Below, piece after piece: positions 34,088 through 46,521 of a DNA stretch of 64,000 nucleotides. The stretch is from the NCBI GenBank assembly GCA_024500155.1, contig CM044871.1:32982728-33046727 (forward strand), read 5' to 3'. Position 1 is the first letter of the stretch. Each line of letters opens with the position of its first letter. Source of the DNA: Chenopodium formosanum (taxonomy: Eukaryota > Streptophyta > Magnoliopsida > Caryophyllales > Amaranthaceae). A program made the position numbers and the translations under genes. Below the pieces are notes generated by a model that was not told the DNA's origin, searched no databases, and was given only the letters and a program-made list of their open reading frames with translations.

Positions 34088-34634
34088 TCACAGGGTTAAG
34101 TCTTCATCCCTTATGCCTAAGATCCTCGCATTTCGGAGTGGACAGACATTAATTGCCGATTCATTGTCTACAAGAGTCATTGGGACATTCATTCTCTTGC
34201 AAACTACTCTGAGGTTTAGTGCCTTATAATGCTTGTCACCTTCTGGCGGTAAATCGTTTTCAGAAAAGGTTATCAAGTTGATAGGACTAGGGAGATCACT
34301 CGTAAGCAAGTTAGCCAACCCCTCAGGAGTGGTGTCAGAATATATCTCTATCTTATCCAAGGCATTCATCACTGCCAACCTATTTTCTCGAGATGTAGCT
34401 AGAAGCTTCCATACATTCATCTCGACCTTGGTCTTCTTGAATTGCTTGACAATTTCATTGTCTTCTATGATAGGTATGGGAACTTGTTGCGTAGTCGGCA
34501 TAGGTTGTATCGAGATGGGAGGTTGCGTTCTCCCATATCTTGTGAGGACGTCTATAGACAAATCCACTTCAACCTAGAAATCATCTATGGAATATGACAC
34601 TAAAGGTGGAGGTCCTTCCATGTCTTTTAGGTAG
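34088..34634 (-). pseudogene. Gag-pro linker and protease of element B, cut by element C
   Basis: Reads from the C junction (KDMEGPPPLVSYSIDDF, then a stop) into a linker (IVKQFKKTKVEMNVWKLL) and protease (LRVVCKRMNVPMTLVDNESAINVCPLRN). The active-site triplet reads D-N-E, whereas element E has D-N-G, so the flap/active-site glycine is lost. Two stops around 34085 and 34050 separate it from the next part. Gag of B must lie beyond element C and later insertions, right of the window. Confidence 0.8.
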
Positions 34635-36667
34635 TGTAGGCCTTGTTTAAAGTGCGCCTATATTAAAGCATGTGGTGAATATGCTTGGCACACATAGGAA
34701 GTGGGAATTGACATAATGTGATTAGGGACAAGGAAAGTATGGAGCCGCCAACAAACTTTTAAGGAACTTGTAAACCGTTCACGGATCACTAAAGACAACC
34801 ACGATAAAGGGACAACGATAGGCAACAAAGATTGACGCGTGAAGGTTACACCCCATTCATAATCCATGAGACTACTAACTCCATATATTTTGAAACCACG
34901 AAAGGAGGATTGGGGATGATGGTACGAAGTGAGTCATGGAGTCACATTCGCCCGTATTGGCCTCTACTCGATTCTTATAGTGAAAAATGATTCCTGCGAT
35001 CTCAAAGGCATACAAACAAAATATACAATTTGCTCCAAACTATTATTCTGCTAAATTGGTTTAATATTAATGCAACATATAATTCTAAAATATTGTGATC
35101 ACTTGATTATACAATAAAATAAAAAAGGATCCTAAACCGGTTGTCCTAATTATCTTATTAGGCGTGATTTTCAATTACATATTCCTTTTAACATGCAATA
35201 TGGTGATCAATAAATAATAGAATAAACATCAATATTGGAATGAATTCAACAATAATATTGTTAGTCAAATCAAATTATAATAATAACCCTAATCATGATA
35301 CTAGTAATATAAAATAATAAGAGTAATTAAGTGGATTAATTACTCACTTTCAGCGTTTCCTTGAATTGCTACATCATTAATAAACTGTTAGTAACTTCAA
35401 TAAAAATATAAATCAAATGAACATTAAATGAAATAAAATTAGATTTGATTTGGTCCAAACCCTCACTCAATTATACCTTTCACGCCTTGGTTAAAGTATA
35501 GAACTTCAGGTATTGTATGGACTCCTTGGAGTGCTCAGGGGAAGGAATGAAAGAATAGGAAGGCTAGTGTTTAGGCTAAAGAGGGAGAAGAGAATTATTT
35601 GTGACCAAGCTTGTTGATGATTGAAAAAAGGGGAGATATGACCTCTATTTATAGAGAAAAAAGAAGGGTCGAAAAAACAAGATAAGATCCGAATTAAATC
35701 GGAATAAAACTCAATAGACTGCATTTTTTGTGGTTTTTGTTTTTGTCATATATTTTGATCCACAAATTGGAAAAATATGAATAAGATATCTTTGGAAATA
35801 TCTTGAAGTCTAATTTCTAACCCAATTAGAATAAGATTAAAATATTTTGTATAATAAAAGATATGGCCGAAATAATGAGACAGTGTCAGTTTTGGATAGA
35901 GTTTGATATTTAATTCATATCTTTTCCGTTATAGCTCGGAATTGATATTATAATATATCATTGAAAATAAAATTTCAAGGGCTATCCAACCATATAAGAT
36001 TTGGGTAAAAAATATGATGCACGAAAATCATATCTGATTCTCTTTGAACGTCTTTCAATTCGGATAGAATTAGGATTTTCAAAAAGAAAAGTTTTATTCA
36101 ATTTCAAACTCTTTAATCTTATCTTTTCAAAAAGAATAATTAAGATGTTTTAGAAACTTAAAGAAGCTTCCAATTAATCCTAATTGGTATAGGAATGGGA
36201 TTAAATTATTTGTACCCTCCACATGATCATTGGGTCGTAGGTAAGGTGGCCTTAGGTTCTGTTTGGGCTCAACTCAATATTTTGGAGATAACTTATTCGT
36301 TATAACTCGGATTTGGGCTTATAATATATCGTTGGAAAGATCTTTTAAAGCCCCATCCAATTATTAAATCATTGGACCCAGATAATGGACAAAAATTAAT
36401 TGGAATAAACGTTTTTATAAAAAGGACACGAAATGAATGATTTTAAAGGATATGAAATGAATTATTTTGGGTTTAAAGGCATGAAAAGAGGAAAATAAGT
36501 GACAGTTTGGGGAAATGGGCTAGCAATTAGGTTGGTTTATGAAATGTATTGGGATTGAATATGGATTTAAGCACTCTAAAGATTAAATACTCGACCCAGC
36601 AAATAATGGCGGTGAAAGGTGTTCATCATCGGGTTTGGTTTTGGGGAGACATTTTTAGGTGTCTATA
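34635..36667 (-). repeat. LTR3: 3' LTR of element C
   Basis: 2033 bp. On the minus strand it starts TATAGACACC after a PPT and ends AAGGCCTACA. The 3' third matches LTR1/2/5. The 5' part differs, with no CCGT palindromes, but carries repeated GTTATA(A/G)CTCGGA(A/T)TTG segments (about 35930 and 36299) also seen in weaker form in LTR-F. A TATA box TATAAATA is at 35646-35653. Confidence 0.82.
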
Positions 36668-36684
36668 GAAGCCCCCACTTTGAC
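36668..36684 (-). promoter_or_regulatory. Polypurine tract of element C
   Basis: On the minus strand, CAAAGTGGGGGCTTC directly precedes the LTR3 start. Confidence 0.78.
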
Positions 36685-36879
36685 GGAGTTTGTAGAAACG
36701 GTAGTTTTGAAAACGATAATCAGAGTAGTCGATAGAGACGGAGAATGATTTAAGACGTTCGGCGATCCTAAATTACTCTGTATACGCCGATACCTGAAGA
36801 AAAACGTTAGTTCCACATATAAAAGAGTAAAGGGATAGAATACATATCTGACACTAGTGTATCAGTGACAAATAAGTTT

Positions 36880-37250
36880 GGCAGCTTCTTATGCTTGAAG
36901 GAATCCACCGGATGATGTTTCGTTGAAATGCTTTCCATGCCTGAGGAAAGCCGACTGATGAATTTGGTACATTTCTAAACCTGAAGAAACCTACCGGATG
37001 ATACTTTCCATGCTTGAGGAAAGTCAACGTATGAATTTGGCGGTTTTCTATGCTTGAAGAAATCCACCGAATAATACTTTCCATGTTTGAGGAAAGTCGA
37101 CAGATGATTTTGGCAGGTTTCTATGCTTGAAGAAATCCACCGGATGGCACTTTCCATGCTTAAGGAAAGTCGACAGATGATTTTGGCAGGTTTCTATGCT
37201 TGAAGAAATCCACCGGATAATACTTTCCATTCTTGAGGAAAGTCAACAGA
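36880..37250 (-). repeat. ~75-bp tandem repeats in C, about 5 units
   Basis: Units with CTTTCC...GGAAAG and GGTGGATTTCTTCAAGCATAG-type stems, homologous to 4737-5035. Confidence 0.82.
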
Positions 37251-37264
37251 TGATGAGAAAGAAA

Positions 37265-37782
37265 TGATAATGGTTCGATTATCCCCAAATGTGGGTTGTA
37301 AATGGTCCGCTTGTCCCCGAATGTGGGATGCAGATGGTCCGCTTGTCCCCGAACGTGGGATGTAGATGGTCCGCTTGTCCCCGAACGTGGGATGTAGATG
37401 GTCCGCTTGTCCCCGGACGTGGGCTGTAAGTGGTCCGTTTGTCCCCGCACGTGGGCTATAGATGGTTCGCTTGTCCCCGAACGTGGGCTGTAAAAGGTTC
37501 GCTTGTCCCCAAACGTGGGATGTAATTGGTTCGCTTGTCCCCAAACGTAGGCTGTAAATGGTCCGCTTGTCCTCGGATTTGGGATGTAGATGGTCCGCTT
37601 ATCCCAAGACGTGGGTTGTAGATGGTCCGCTGGTCCCCGGACGTGGGCTGTAAATGGTTTATTTGTCCTTGAATTTGGGCTGTAGATGGTCCGCTTGTCC
37701 CCGGACGTGGGCTGTAAATGGTCCGCTTGTCCCTGGACGTGGGCTATAGATGGTCCGCTTGTCCCTGGATGTGGGCTGTAAT
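37265..37782 (-). repeat. 32-bp tandem repeat in C, about 16 units
   Basis: The longest of the four arrays of this unit. Units are 32 bp with substitutions at a few preferred sites (CCCACGTCCGGGG, CCCACGTTCGGGG, CCCACATTCGGGG) and no length change. Because 32 is not a multiple of 3 the sense strand is open in all phases and yields a meaningless 273-codon ORF with a 32-residue period. Confidence 0.92.
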
Positions 37783-37790
37783 TGAGACCT

Positions 37791-39470
37791 GCAAAATAAA
37801 ATTTGCCAAGGGACTCGTATAGATTATGATTGACTTGACCAACTAATTTGACCAAGTTTGACTTGACACGACATGACATGACATGTGTATAACTTGTTGT
37901 TGTGTATGTATATGGTGTGTGCGTATGCAAACACAAGCAACCAAAAATGAAAAAGCAAAAATTTTCCATCATTTTTGTCATGAGATGAATGGAGGGTACC
38001 GACTTTCTCCCGAGAAAGACGTGAAAAAAAGTTTTATTTTCGAACTTCCCTCGATGAGAAAATCTTAAAAACGCTTTTTAATTTCCCAAAAAGAAAAGTT
38101 ATGAGAAATGGAAAAAGTTTTGAACTTCTTCATTGAGCAAGACGAAATGAATTGCATGGATTGTATGTCTTGAAAATAATTTATTCATGATGCATGTGCT
38201 AAGGCCAGGAGGCTAAGGAAGATTACATCATGTGACACGATAGATGAACTTAATTCATGGAGCTAAGCATCATATATGGTGTAAAGAAACGATCTTGAAC
38301 GTCACTTAGGTTTTGAAGCTAAGGAGTGACTATTGCATAATGAACGTTGCTTAGGTTAAGGAGCTAAGAACAATATACTTTGTATGATTACAAATCACTG
38401 ATATATAAATGTTGATCAGCACATTATGCGATGCATGAAACAATGAACATTGCTCAGGTCAGGAAGCTAAGCAAGTATACAACGTTTCTTCTAATGAATA
38501 AGCATGCGCGGTAGGGAAACAAGATTTCATGATAAAAGGTTCCTAAGGGAAAGCTGATATGGCTATTTATTTGTGAAAGTGATACTAAGGGTGGCTGCTA
38601 GGGTCATGGTGATGAAAATATATGTGAGAAGAGTCAAAGATGATGACTCTTTAGGCTGGGTAGGCTAAATGATGTGGGTTCAAGCCCCCAAGTCTAGCTC
38701 TAAATGTGTAAGGGTAAGCATTGGATATTCTTTGACTCGATCAAGCATATGAATGTTAATATGAACATGGATATGAATGTGGCCGCACCTCAATGTGAGG
38801 TTGCCTACGTATCCGTTAGGAATCAGGCCAACGTAGCTTTAGCCGAACTTTGCACAAGTGTGTGTACGCCTTAAAGAGGTATTTCAAGGGATGTAATGTG
38901 CTTAAGTTGATGGTTTAAAGAAGAAAGGGGTGAAAGGCTCAAGACCCGAGAGAAGCCCCCCAAGATATGCAATTATGTATTGGAAAATTTTGGACTTTGC
39001 AAGTTTATTTTCAACTTTTTTTTGCTTTGATTATTTTTTTTTTCTTTTGTTTTTTTGAATCAATGTGGGCAATCTCAGATCATGCGGTCCATCACTCACT
39101 TGTCATTCATGTTTCTCAGGCACGGTACCAAGCACTCGATGAGAGACGCAATTTGAGACGTGTTCATATCAAAGACATTGGAACACTTGCCCTTAGACAT
39201 TGTTTTTTTTTTTATTTACTTATTGTTTTTTTTTTTATTATTTGAACTCGCTTTCTGACTGTTACACAAATTACACACCTTCCCAACCCAGGCCAGGTTT
39301 AAGTGAATGTGGGTTGAATAAATAAGGTCAATCATTAGACAAGGCTCAAAGTGGTTGATGAAGAAATGGATATGCGATTCAATGGTTAATAGGGAATGAC
39401 AGGGTTGCAAAGGTGCCTCAAGTCATCGACGTACCTTGCGTTTAGTTCGGTAATTGATTTTTTTTTTGTT
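37791..39470 (-). other. 3' noncoding region of C with landmarks
   Basis: No gene. Contains the landmark box (37990-38011), the hairpin series (38195-38480, about five units) and the conserved block (38779-38838, GGTTGCCTACGTATCC). It is collinear with A on the opposite strand. Confidence 0.78.
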
Positions 39471-41193
39471 AATTACATGATCGAATGTAAGAAAAAGAAA
39501 TGCTCATTGATGGAACATGGCATATAGACATAAGGATAAGGAGAACCTATGCTAGACTTATTAGGGGAAAAGGGATGAAACGAAAGAAGAAAAAAATGAA
39601 ATCTTTTATGGGAAATTGTCTTGTGCTTCGTCTTCATGGTTGCATATGAATTACTTGTTACCGCCAAGAGAAACACGAAGTTTGTTATTGCTGATGCTTT
39701 GATTGGAAGAAAATAAGGAAAGAATGACGTTCCCCTTATTCTTCCAACTCTTAACTAGTGATTCTTGAACTCGAGTACTATGGAACAAAATGAGCTCACT
39801 TAATGCATTGACTCAATACTCGGATTGGAAAGGAAGAGTGAATGAAAGAATTTTGAAAACCAATGGGGAATACTCCACCCATTCCTATTACAACGGAAAA
39901 CGACGCAAGCATGGTCCTAGTTTACGATCATAAACAATATATTGCATTACTCGAAGACAAAGTGTGTACAACGACTCAACATGTGTTATTATGTGAGTTT
40001 ATTAAGACTCGTGGTATGATCGCATGGCTAGACATGAGGACATTGTGAAAAACAAAGGACCCAATAACCAAATAACACGGAAGACTAAAAGACTAACTTG
40101 ATTAATTTTGTCAAATTTTAATGTTTATGCTATTTACTAGGTGAAAACGGTCCATTGGTAATCATTAGTCATAAATAAGATCAACCACAATCAAAGACAA
40201 AGAACACATGTTAAGGTTAGCACAAAAATCGATCTTAAGAAACTAGGAAGAGGACTAGAATTCTAGAAGAATAAAGACTCATGAGTATAAAAAATAAAGA
40301 AATAAAAATGAAAATCTATACTCCTATATTATACAAGTTGAAACGGATTACAGGACTAGGCTAAGACTAGCTTGACACGAAAAGATATTTAAAAAAAATT
40401 AAAAAAAAAGAAAGTTGACGCTAAAAAGACACCTAAACTTGACAGGCTGTAGTATATCGGTTATAACTTTTTGTCTGTGACTCTGATTGGGACAAAACCA
40501 ACTTCAAATGAAAGATAAAACTTGGGGCTACAGATCCATAGCTGGCACAACACGTAACTCTTTCTAGAAATCCGGCTATAACAAAACAAGTTGACTCTTG
40601 TATAGGATATGAGGATAAAAATCCGGGTTGACTCAAATTAAAAAAAAAAAAATCTACGACTCGACTCTAAAATAAATAAAAAGGGTTTGATATGAGAAAA
40701 AAAAATAATTAAAAAAAAATTCAATAAAAAAAAATGTACATATAAACACATCGTCAAGCATGATGCAATGAAGTTCGCAACCTAAAGTCAAGATCTATGT
40801 TCCACTATGGTCAAACTTTTGGGTGTCAAAGGGTACCATGGTTAAGAGTTTGGACGCGTTAGCAAGGCAGCCTCCCTTGAGGATGTATTCCAATGGGCGG
40901 CTCCACTAGTTCGTGATGAAACCAAACTCGACTCCATGGTTTGGGTGGATTTAAAAAACTCGAATGAACCCTTATTGTCATGAAAGTTTTTGGGTTGATA
41001 GAGCTTAAATCTCCCGGGCTAGCCACATACGTAGAACACGTACTATTGTGGAAAAATAGGTGACCTAAAATTGCATATGCATATGTGACAATTCCAATTA
41101 AATTGAAGGAATACAATTCAAGAATCTTTCAAATCTCATCCACTCGTCTCAACTAAATACCGATCACTCAAATCGATAAATAACCAAGAATCC
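39471..41193 (-). other. Leader of C and scar of the lost gag
   Basis: From 41193 down to about 39770 the sequence follows A's leader (ends matching 1-110 and 995-1290 of A). After TAGTACTCG (about 39780) the similarity jumps to the end of gag: GGCGGTAACAAGTAA near 39665 corresponds to GGCGGCAAGAAGTAA at A's gag stop. About 1.1 kb of gag is missing. The palindrome array of A's leader is also absent, replaced by unrelated sequence (about 40430-40620). Confidence 0.7.
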
Positions 41194-41211
41194 TCCCCAG
41201 TGGAGTTGCCA
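41194..41211 (-). other. Primer binding site of C
   Basis: TGGCAACTCCACTGGGGA on the minus strand, three bases after the end of LTR4. Identical to the PBS of E. Confidence 0.82.
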
Positions 41212-41214
41212 AAT

Positions 41215-41709
41215 TGTAGGCGTTGCTCGAAGTGCGCCTACGTTAAAGCATGTGGTGAATATGCTTGCCACTCATAGGAAGTGTGAATTGACATAATGAG
41301 ATTAGGGACAAGGAAAGTAGGAGCCGCCAACAAGTTTTTAAGGAACTTGTAAACCGTTCACAGATCACTAAAGGCAACCACGATAAAGGGACAATGATAG
41401 GCAACAACGATTGACCTGTGAAGGTTACACCTCATTCATAATCCATGAAATTACTAACTCCATATGGTTTGGAACCACAAAAGGAGGATCGGGGATGGTT
41501 GTACGAAGTGAGTCATGGAGTCACATTCGCCCGTATTGGCCTCTACTCGATTCTTATAGTGAAAAATGATTCCTGCGATCTCAAAGGCATACAAACAAAA
41601 TGTTCAATTCGCTCCAAACTATTATTATGCTAAATTGGTTTAATATTAATGCAACATATAATTCTAAAATATTGTGATCACTTGATTAAACAATAAGATT
41701 AAAAAGGAT
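41215..41709 (-). repeat. LTR4: 3' end of the 5' LTR of C
   Basis: About 495 bp homologous to the end of LTR3 and LTR5. It is cut at AAAAAGGAT (41709), where LTR3 continues CCTAAACCGG, by the 5' end of the LINE. Confidence 0.85.
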
Positions 41710-41910
41710 AACTAGAAAATGAACGCCTTCTTGTAAACTCTCTAGTGAGAGAAAGCCTAGTGAGAGAAAGTCTCTACTCTTTTCAGTTTAATCAAACTTT
41801 TTCCATTAACTTTAGTTCAATCTTTCCTTTCGTTAATCTCAAGTCAATTAATTTCCTCCTCTTTCATCATGTCTGATTGAATCTTTCCTAAAACCTTTGT
41901 TTATCCTCAT

Positions 41911-43959
41911 ATGATAGGATCTTATCAATTTCCTCCTCCCTCCTTTCAGGAAATTGATATTAATTGGCAAAGTGCTGTTATAGGTAAGTTTTGGGATAAC
42001 AAGAAATTCTCAGTGGGTCTGGTTTAGTGTCTTATGTCTCGCTTCTGGCATCTTTGGGCCCCGGTTAAAGTTTTTCTGTATGATGATGAATTTTTTTTTA
42101 GTTGTGGAAATGAACAAGATGCTAAAGATCTAGATCGTCGAGGTTGGGTTCATTTTAAGGGAAGTCTTATGGTTATTCAGCGACTTTGTGGTCATGATGT
42201 GCCAGAAAATTTAAATCTCAATTTAGCTCCGATGTGGGTTCAAGTTCAAGGTCTTCCTATTCGCTACTCAGTTCCTGCGGTGGCCTCTTCTGTTCTCAAT
42301 CATGTTGGCGAGTTGCTTATGTAAGAAGATCATAACGGTCAGTTTCCTATCCCTAAACCTAGAGTTAAAATTTTAGTTGATTTATCGTTACCCTTAATTG
42401 TGGGTTGTTACTTTCCAACCTATGGCAATCATATAACTTGGGTTCGATTTAAATATGAGGGTATATTTCGCTTTTGCAAAAAGTGTGGTTTTGTCGGACA
42501 TGGTCGGGAGACATGTCCAAAATCATACGAATTAAGCAAGCTCCACTTGGAACGCCGCTTTCGTAAGCTACACGAAAATGGCGCACGTGTTTTATTTGGT
42601 CCAACAGATGTTTCATTATATTCAAATTCTATTCGGGGAATAACATCTAATCCGGATAATTGGACTACGGAACTGTGGTTTGGAGACAATGATGAAGATG
42701 ATCCTTTTGAATATCCTGCTGATTCTCATCCTTCAGATTGGGATGATTTAAGTGGTGTTTTTTACAATATATCTACGGGTTCAGTTATGTCTTTTCTGTC
42801 ACCGGCTCTTCCGCCAACATCTCTGCCAGGTTTGTTCCCTAGACCACCTCTTAGTGGTTTCCGTAATAGCCGAAACGAGGTGTGGCGGCGTGATCTTGGA
42901 ATTAATCGGTGCATTAGGGAGGATCTCGAGATTCATGATGTTGCACCGCTCAATAGATTTGCCAACCCACGTGTAAATCATGCACGCACTGCTCGTCGTG
43001 TTCTATCTCAGATTGTAATTTGGGAGCATCCAACATCTGGCACTCTAGATAATATCAGCTCAAGTCATGATAATTCATCACCAGGGTCACGTCTTCTATT
43101 ACCGCATCAGATATATCAGGGTACGACCCGGTTTATTGACTTGAATCCGGATCCTTATCATAATCCACCTAATACTTGGCCACTATGGGATAATTTAAGA
43201 AGAACGGATCCTTACCGAATGGCTTCTAATCCTCCAGGCCCGCTTTTTTCTGAACATCAGGCTCAGCCCACTTATAGGGGAGTGTTGTTTTAGAATTTGG
43301 ATCAGCCAAATTCGAATCCAATTCATGTATTCTCACCTCCTCCTCTTAGGCCTTCTAGGCCTGTCTTCCCGGAACCCTTTGGTGCAGGTCCAAGCAATTG
43401 GGTTAATATTACCTTGTCTTCCCAGTTTGAAAAATCTCAGCAATCAGTATCTCCTTCTCCTTCTTTGGCATCGTCGTTTCCCAGGGTACCTCCAGAAAAT
43501 TCGGGATATCATCAAGACTCCTCTGCAAGGGAATTTAATTTTGCTCAATCAATCCCGTCTGTTCACGCATCACCATTTGATTTAGTGACAGTTGATGATG
43601 ATCCAGTTCCCATGGATTGTTCACCCCAAAAGACTCCTGATCGGGATATGGATCCGACTAAACACTCTAGTCCGTCCGAAGATGGGAAGGGTAAATCAGT
43701 AGCTCCCCTTCGTCTCAAAATTACCAGGACTAAGGGTAAAATGTGGGAGTGGGTCAAGAAAGCTTGTCCGAATAAACGCTCTACTTCATCTTCGGATTCG
43801 GATACACCAGAACAACAATCTCCAGGCTGCTTGTCTTGTTTCACTCCTCTTAAAAGGCGCAAAGGGCTTCAAGGGAATTCAGTTTTGGTGACTTCTTCTC
43901 CAGCTCAATGTGATCAGAGATTGGTGGCCCCTCCTCAAAGGCCACCAGTAGGATCATGA
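41911..43959 (+). pseudogene. LINE ORF1 (DUF4283 and zinc knuckle), three nonsense codons
   Basis: Putative RNA-binding chaperone of the LINE ribonucleoprotein. The ATG at 41911 opens a single frame to 43959 with stops only at 42025, 42322 and 43291. DUF4283 region: ESADWxx-like INWQSAVIGKFWDNK, FLYDDEFFFSCGNEQDAKDL, GWVHFKGSLMVIQRL, PMWVQVQGLPIRYS. The knuckle CX2CX4HX4C (CKKCGFVGHGRETC) is at 42475-42516. A long Pro/Ser-rich tail ends in a basic segment (LKRRKGLQG). The absence of frameshifts shows a fairly young copy. Confidence 0.85.
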
Positions 43960-43969
43960 ATGTTGGGGC

Positions 43970-46521
43970 ATGGACTGTAGGGGCCTAGGCTCGACAGACT
44001 CCCCTAAAATTCCATACTTGGTGTCTCTCGTTCGCTCCTTCTCTATAAACATTATGTTTATTATGGAATCGTTAGTTGATGTAGATACTGCTGTTAGAAA
44101 GTTAGCCCCTTTGAGATTTGATGGATTTTGTCGTGTAAATTCTCAGGGACTTAGCAGAGTTTGGTTGTGTTTTGGTTTTCTCCGCTTAGGGTAGTTCCTC
44201 TTTTGGTCTCTTCTAATGTAATTTTGTGTGAAATATGTACTCCAACTACTAATGAAATAAAGCATATCATGTTTGTGTATGGATCGCCTCATCCTTCGGG
44301 ACGAGCTGCTGTTTGGGAGGAGATTTCTCAAATTTTGCATAATTATACAGATATTCTACTTATTGGTGATTTTAATCAAGTAGAATATTTTTCGGATAAG
44401 GTAGGGGGTTCCACACACATAGCTGGGTTAAACGCTTTTCAGGAGTGGAAAATAGGAAATAATCTTTTGGATGTTCCCTAAACCGGTCCTTCATATACTT
44501 GGACTAATGGTTGTTCTTCCGGTGATGCAACTTTTGATCGCTTGGATAAGGCCTATGCTACACAAAAATGGATGCTTGATCATCCGAATGCCTTTTTACT
44601 CCATCAATCCATTCTTTTCTAAGATCATGCGATCATAGTTTATCAAGAGAGTTCCCCTCCTACTTCTAAACGACCATATCGCATAGATAATTGATGTTTA
44701 CAGTCAAAGGATGTCTCTAGGATTATTGCTTTTATCTGGGCTATGATGCTTCCAGGTTCTCCGATGTTTGTTGTCTCGAGAAAATTAGAGCAAGTCCGTT
44801 ATAAGTTGCTTTCGTGGTGTGTTAACAAAAAAAAATCATGAGGTATCAATTGGAAAGAGCTTCATGCTTCTTTAGATCCTTTGGCTCAAAATTTGGATTC
44901 AAAACTCCATCGTCATCTTTTCATTTCTACTCGTGAAGAGAAAATTGCTCAATCTCACACTGCTTATCTGTATTGGAAATAAAGGGCGAAGGTCAAATGG
45001 GATAAATTTGGTGAATCTCACTCTCATTTACTTTTCTCTTATGCTCAAGCACAAAAAAGGAAAAATTTAGTTCATGGTCTTAAGGATTCGAATGGGATTT
45101 GGGTTCATGATCAGCAGAGTATTAGTAATATGGTTCAAAATTATTACTCTCAGTTGTTCTGTACTCCTCATCAAGCAAGTTTTTTCCTTGGATTTTGACT
45201 GGAACGATTTAAACTTGCCACAAATTTCAGATATGGAGTGTTTTGATCTTTTGAAGCCTGTTTTTTGCAGAAGAAATTAAAGCTGCTATGTTTCAGATTG
45301 ATGAGTCGAAAAATCCAGGTCCAGATGGCTTTTCTTCTGCTTTCTTTTCGTTCGCATTGGTCCACTGTGGGTGAATCGGTTATAGATGTAGTGCAGTATT
45401 TTTTCTATCATGGCCATATGCTTAGAGAATGGAATGGGACTTTCATTACTCTTATTCCTAAAGTGGATCAACCGGAGTTCGTCCCTCAATTTCGTGCAAT
45501 TGCTCTCTACAATGTTCTTTATAAATGTATAGCTAAATGTATTTTGGTTCGGCTTCGGAAAATCCTCCCTCAGTTAGTCTCAGATTTTCAAAATGCCTTT
45601 GTTCCGGGTCGGCTCATGTCTGATAACAGTCTTGTTGCGCATGAAATTCTCTCCTATATGGATAAGTCTTGAGGTCATTCTATATGTGCAGCTTTGAAAG
45701 TAGATATGAATAAAGCCTATGATAGGATCAATTGGGATTTTCTGTGACAAGTTCTCAAGGCCTTTTGTTTTCCCCCAAGTTTAATTCACATAATTCAACA
45801 GTGCGTTTCTACAGTTTTTTATCAGGTTTTGGTCAATAGTAATCCTACAAAAGTTTTTCGTCCAATTAGGGGTTTGCGGCAGGGTGATCCCTAATCTTCG
45901 TATTTATTTGTTCTATGTATGGAAGTTTTTTCAGCCATGATTCGTAAAGCGGAATCTGATAGTTTGTTTCGAGGTATTAAGGTTTGCAGGCGTTCTCCTT
46001 CGGTCTCGCATTTGTTCTTTGCAGATGATGCCCTTATCTTTTTCCAGCCTTCTTTTGTTACTTGTTTAGAAGTAACTAAAGTGCTTCAGAACTTTTGTGA
46101 TATTTCTGGACAGATGGTCAATCTTCAAAAGTCCTTCATTCTCTTTAGCACTAATGTTCCGGATGATTATCGGGATTACTTGGTAGCTTCTATGCATGTG
46201 AGGGTGGAATCCTCTATTGGCTCTTATCTGGGTCTTCCGGTTGATATTGGCAGACACAAATGTAAAGCTTTTCAGCCTTTAATTGATAAGGTTGTTAATC
46301 GGTTGAGTGGATTCGCTTCCCTTCATTTTTCGTCCGCTGCTAAATTGGTCATTATCAATTCTGTGCTTGTGACATCTTTGAATCATGTGTTGTCTGTTTT
46401 TAAGATTCGTTTCACAGTCATAGACAAAATTAATAATCTTCTACTTAGGTTTTGGTGAAAATCTACTCCCCACTCCAGAGGTATTGCTATGGCTCCCTCT
46501 TCTCTCCTTTATAAGCCTAAG
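43970..46521 (+). pseudogene. LINE ORF2 (endonuclease and reverse transcriptase), broken and truncated
   Basis: The AP-type endonuclease begins near MDCRGLGS (43970; related LINEs read WNCRGLG) and includes IGDFNQVEY (about 44360-44390), with a frameshift near 44160 and stops at about 44480, 44620 and 44690. RT starts near 45265 (NGTFITLIPKVDQPEFVPQFRAIAL, QNAFVPGRLMSDNSLVAHE), with stops at about 45670 and 45745, and contains the active-site motif FADDALIFF (46015-46041). The ORF ends at the copia insertion. Confidence 0.85.

Larger units (their letters stand above)
24756..34634 (-). mobile_element. Element B: Ogre/Tat retrotransposon with pol and two antisense genes
   Basis: On the minus strand: protease, linker, RT, RNase H and integrase (34634 to 29746), the conserved block (29413-29478), then two genes on the opposite strand, DUF7745-like (26617-27957) and PMD (24756-25988). 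Element C cuts it upstream of protease at 34634/34635. The 5' LTR, gag and beginning of PMD are not in the window or are lost. All ORFs are broken and RT and integrase have lost catalytic residues, so it is inactive. Confidence 0.8.
34635..41709 (-). mobile_element. Element C: gag-less non-autonomous relative of A
   Basis: Minus strand: 5' LTR (LTR4, cut by the LINE at 41709/41710), PBS (41194-41211), leader, a short join where gag has been deleted, the same 3' landmarks as A, a PPT and the 3' LTR (LTR3). It has no ORF of its own. C sits in element B between gag and protease. Its LTRs lack the family 1 palindromes. Confidence 0.8.
41710..46521 (+). mobile_element. L1-type LINE, 3' part cut off by the copia element
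   Basis: Starts at AACTAGAAAATGAACGCC, with a direct repeat in the 5' UTR (AGTGAGAGAAAG, twice near 41745-41770). It has a DUF4283/zinc-knuckle ORF1 and an endonuclease-RT ORF2. It ends where the copia LTR begins at 46522; the rest of ORF2 and the poly(A) tail should lie beyond that element. The start is probably near full length, because a 200-bp UTR precedes ORF1. Confidence 0.85.

Noticed and set aside
37265..37782. CRISPR-like array
   Set aside because: Units are directly adjacent without unique spacers, in plant retrotransposon DNA.
37160..37981. A 273-codon minus-strand ORF with a 32-residue period
   Set aside because: It is the 32-bp repeat read through all phases plus flanks; unit count differs in every copy and the frame is not conserved in A or A'.
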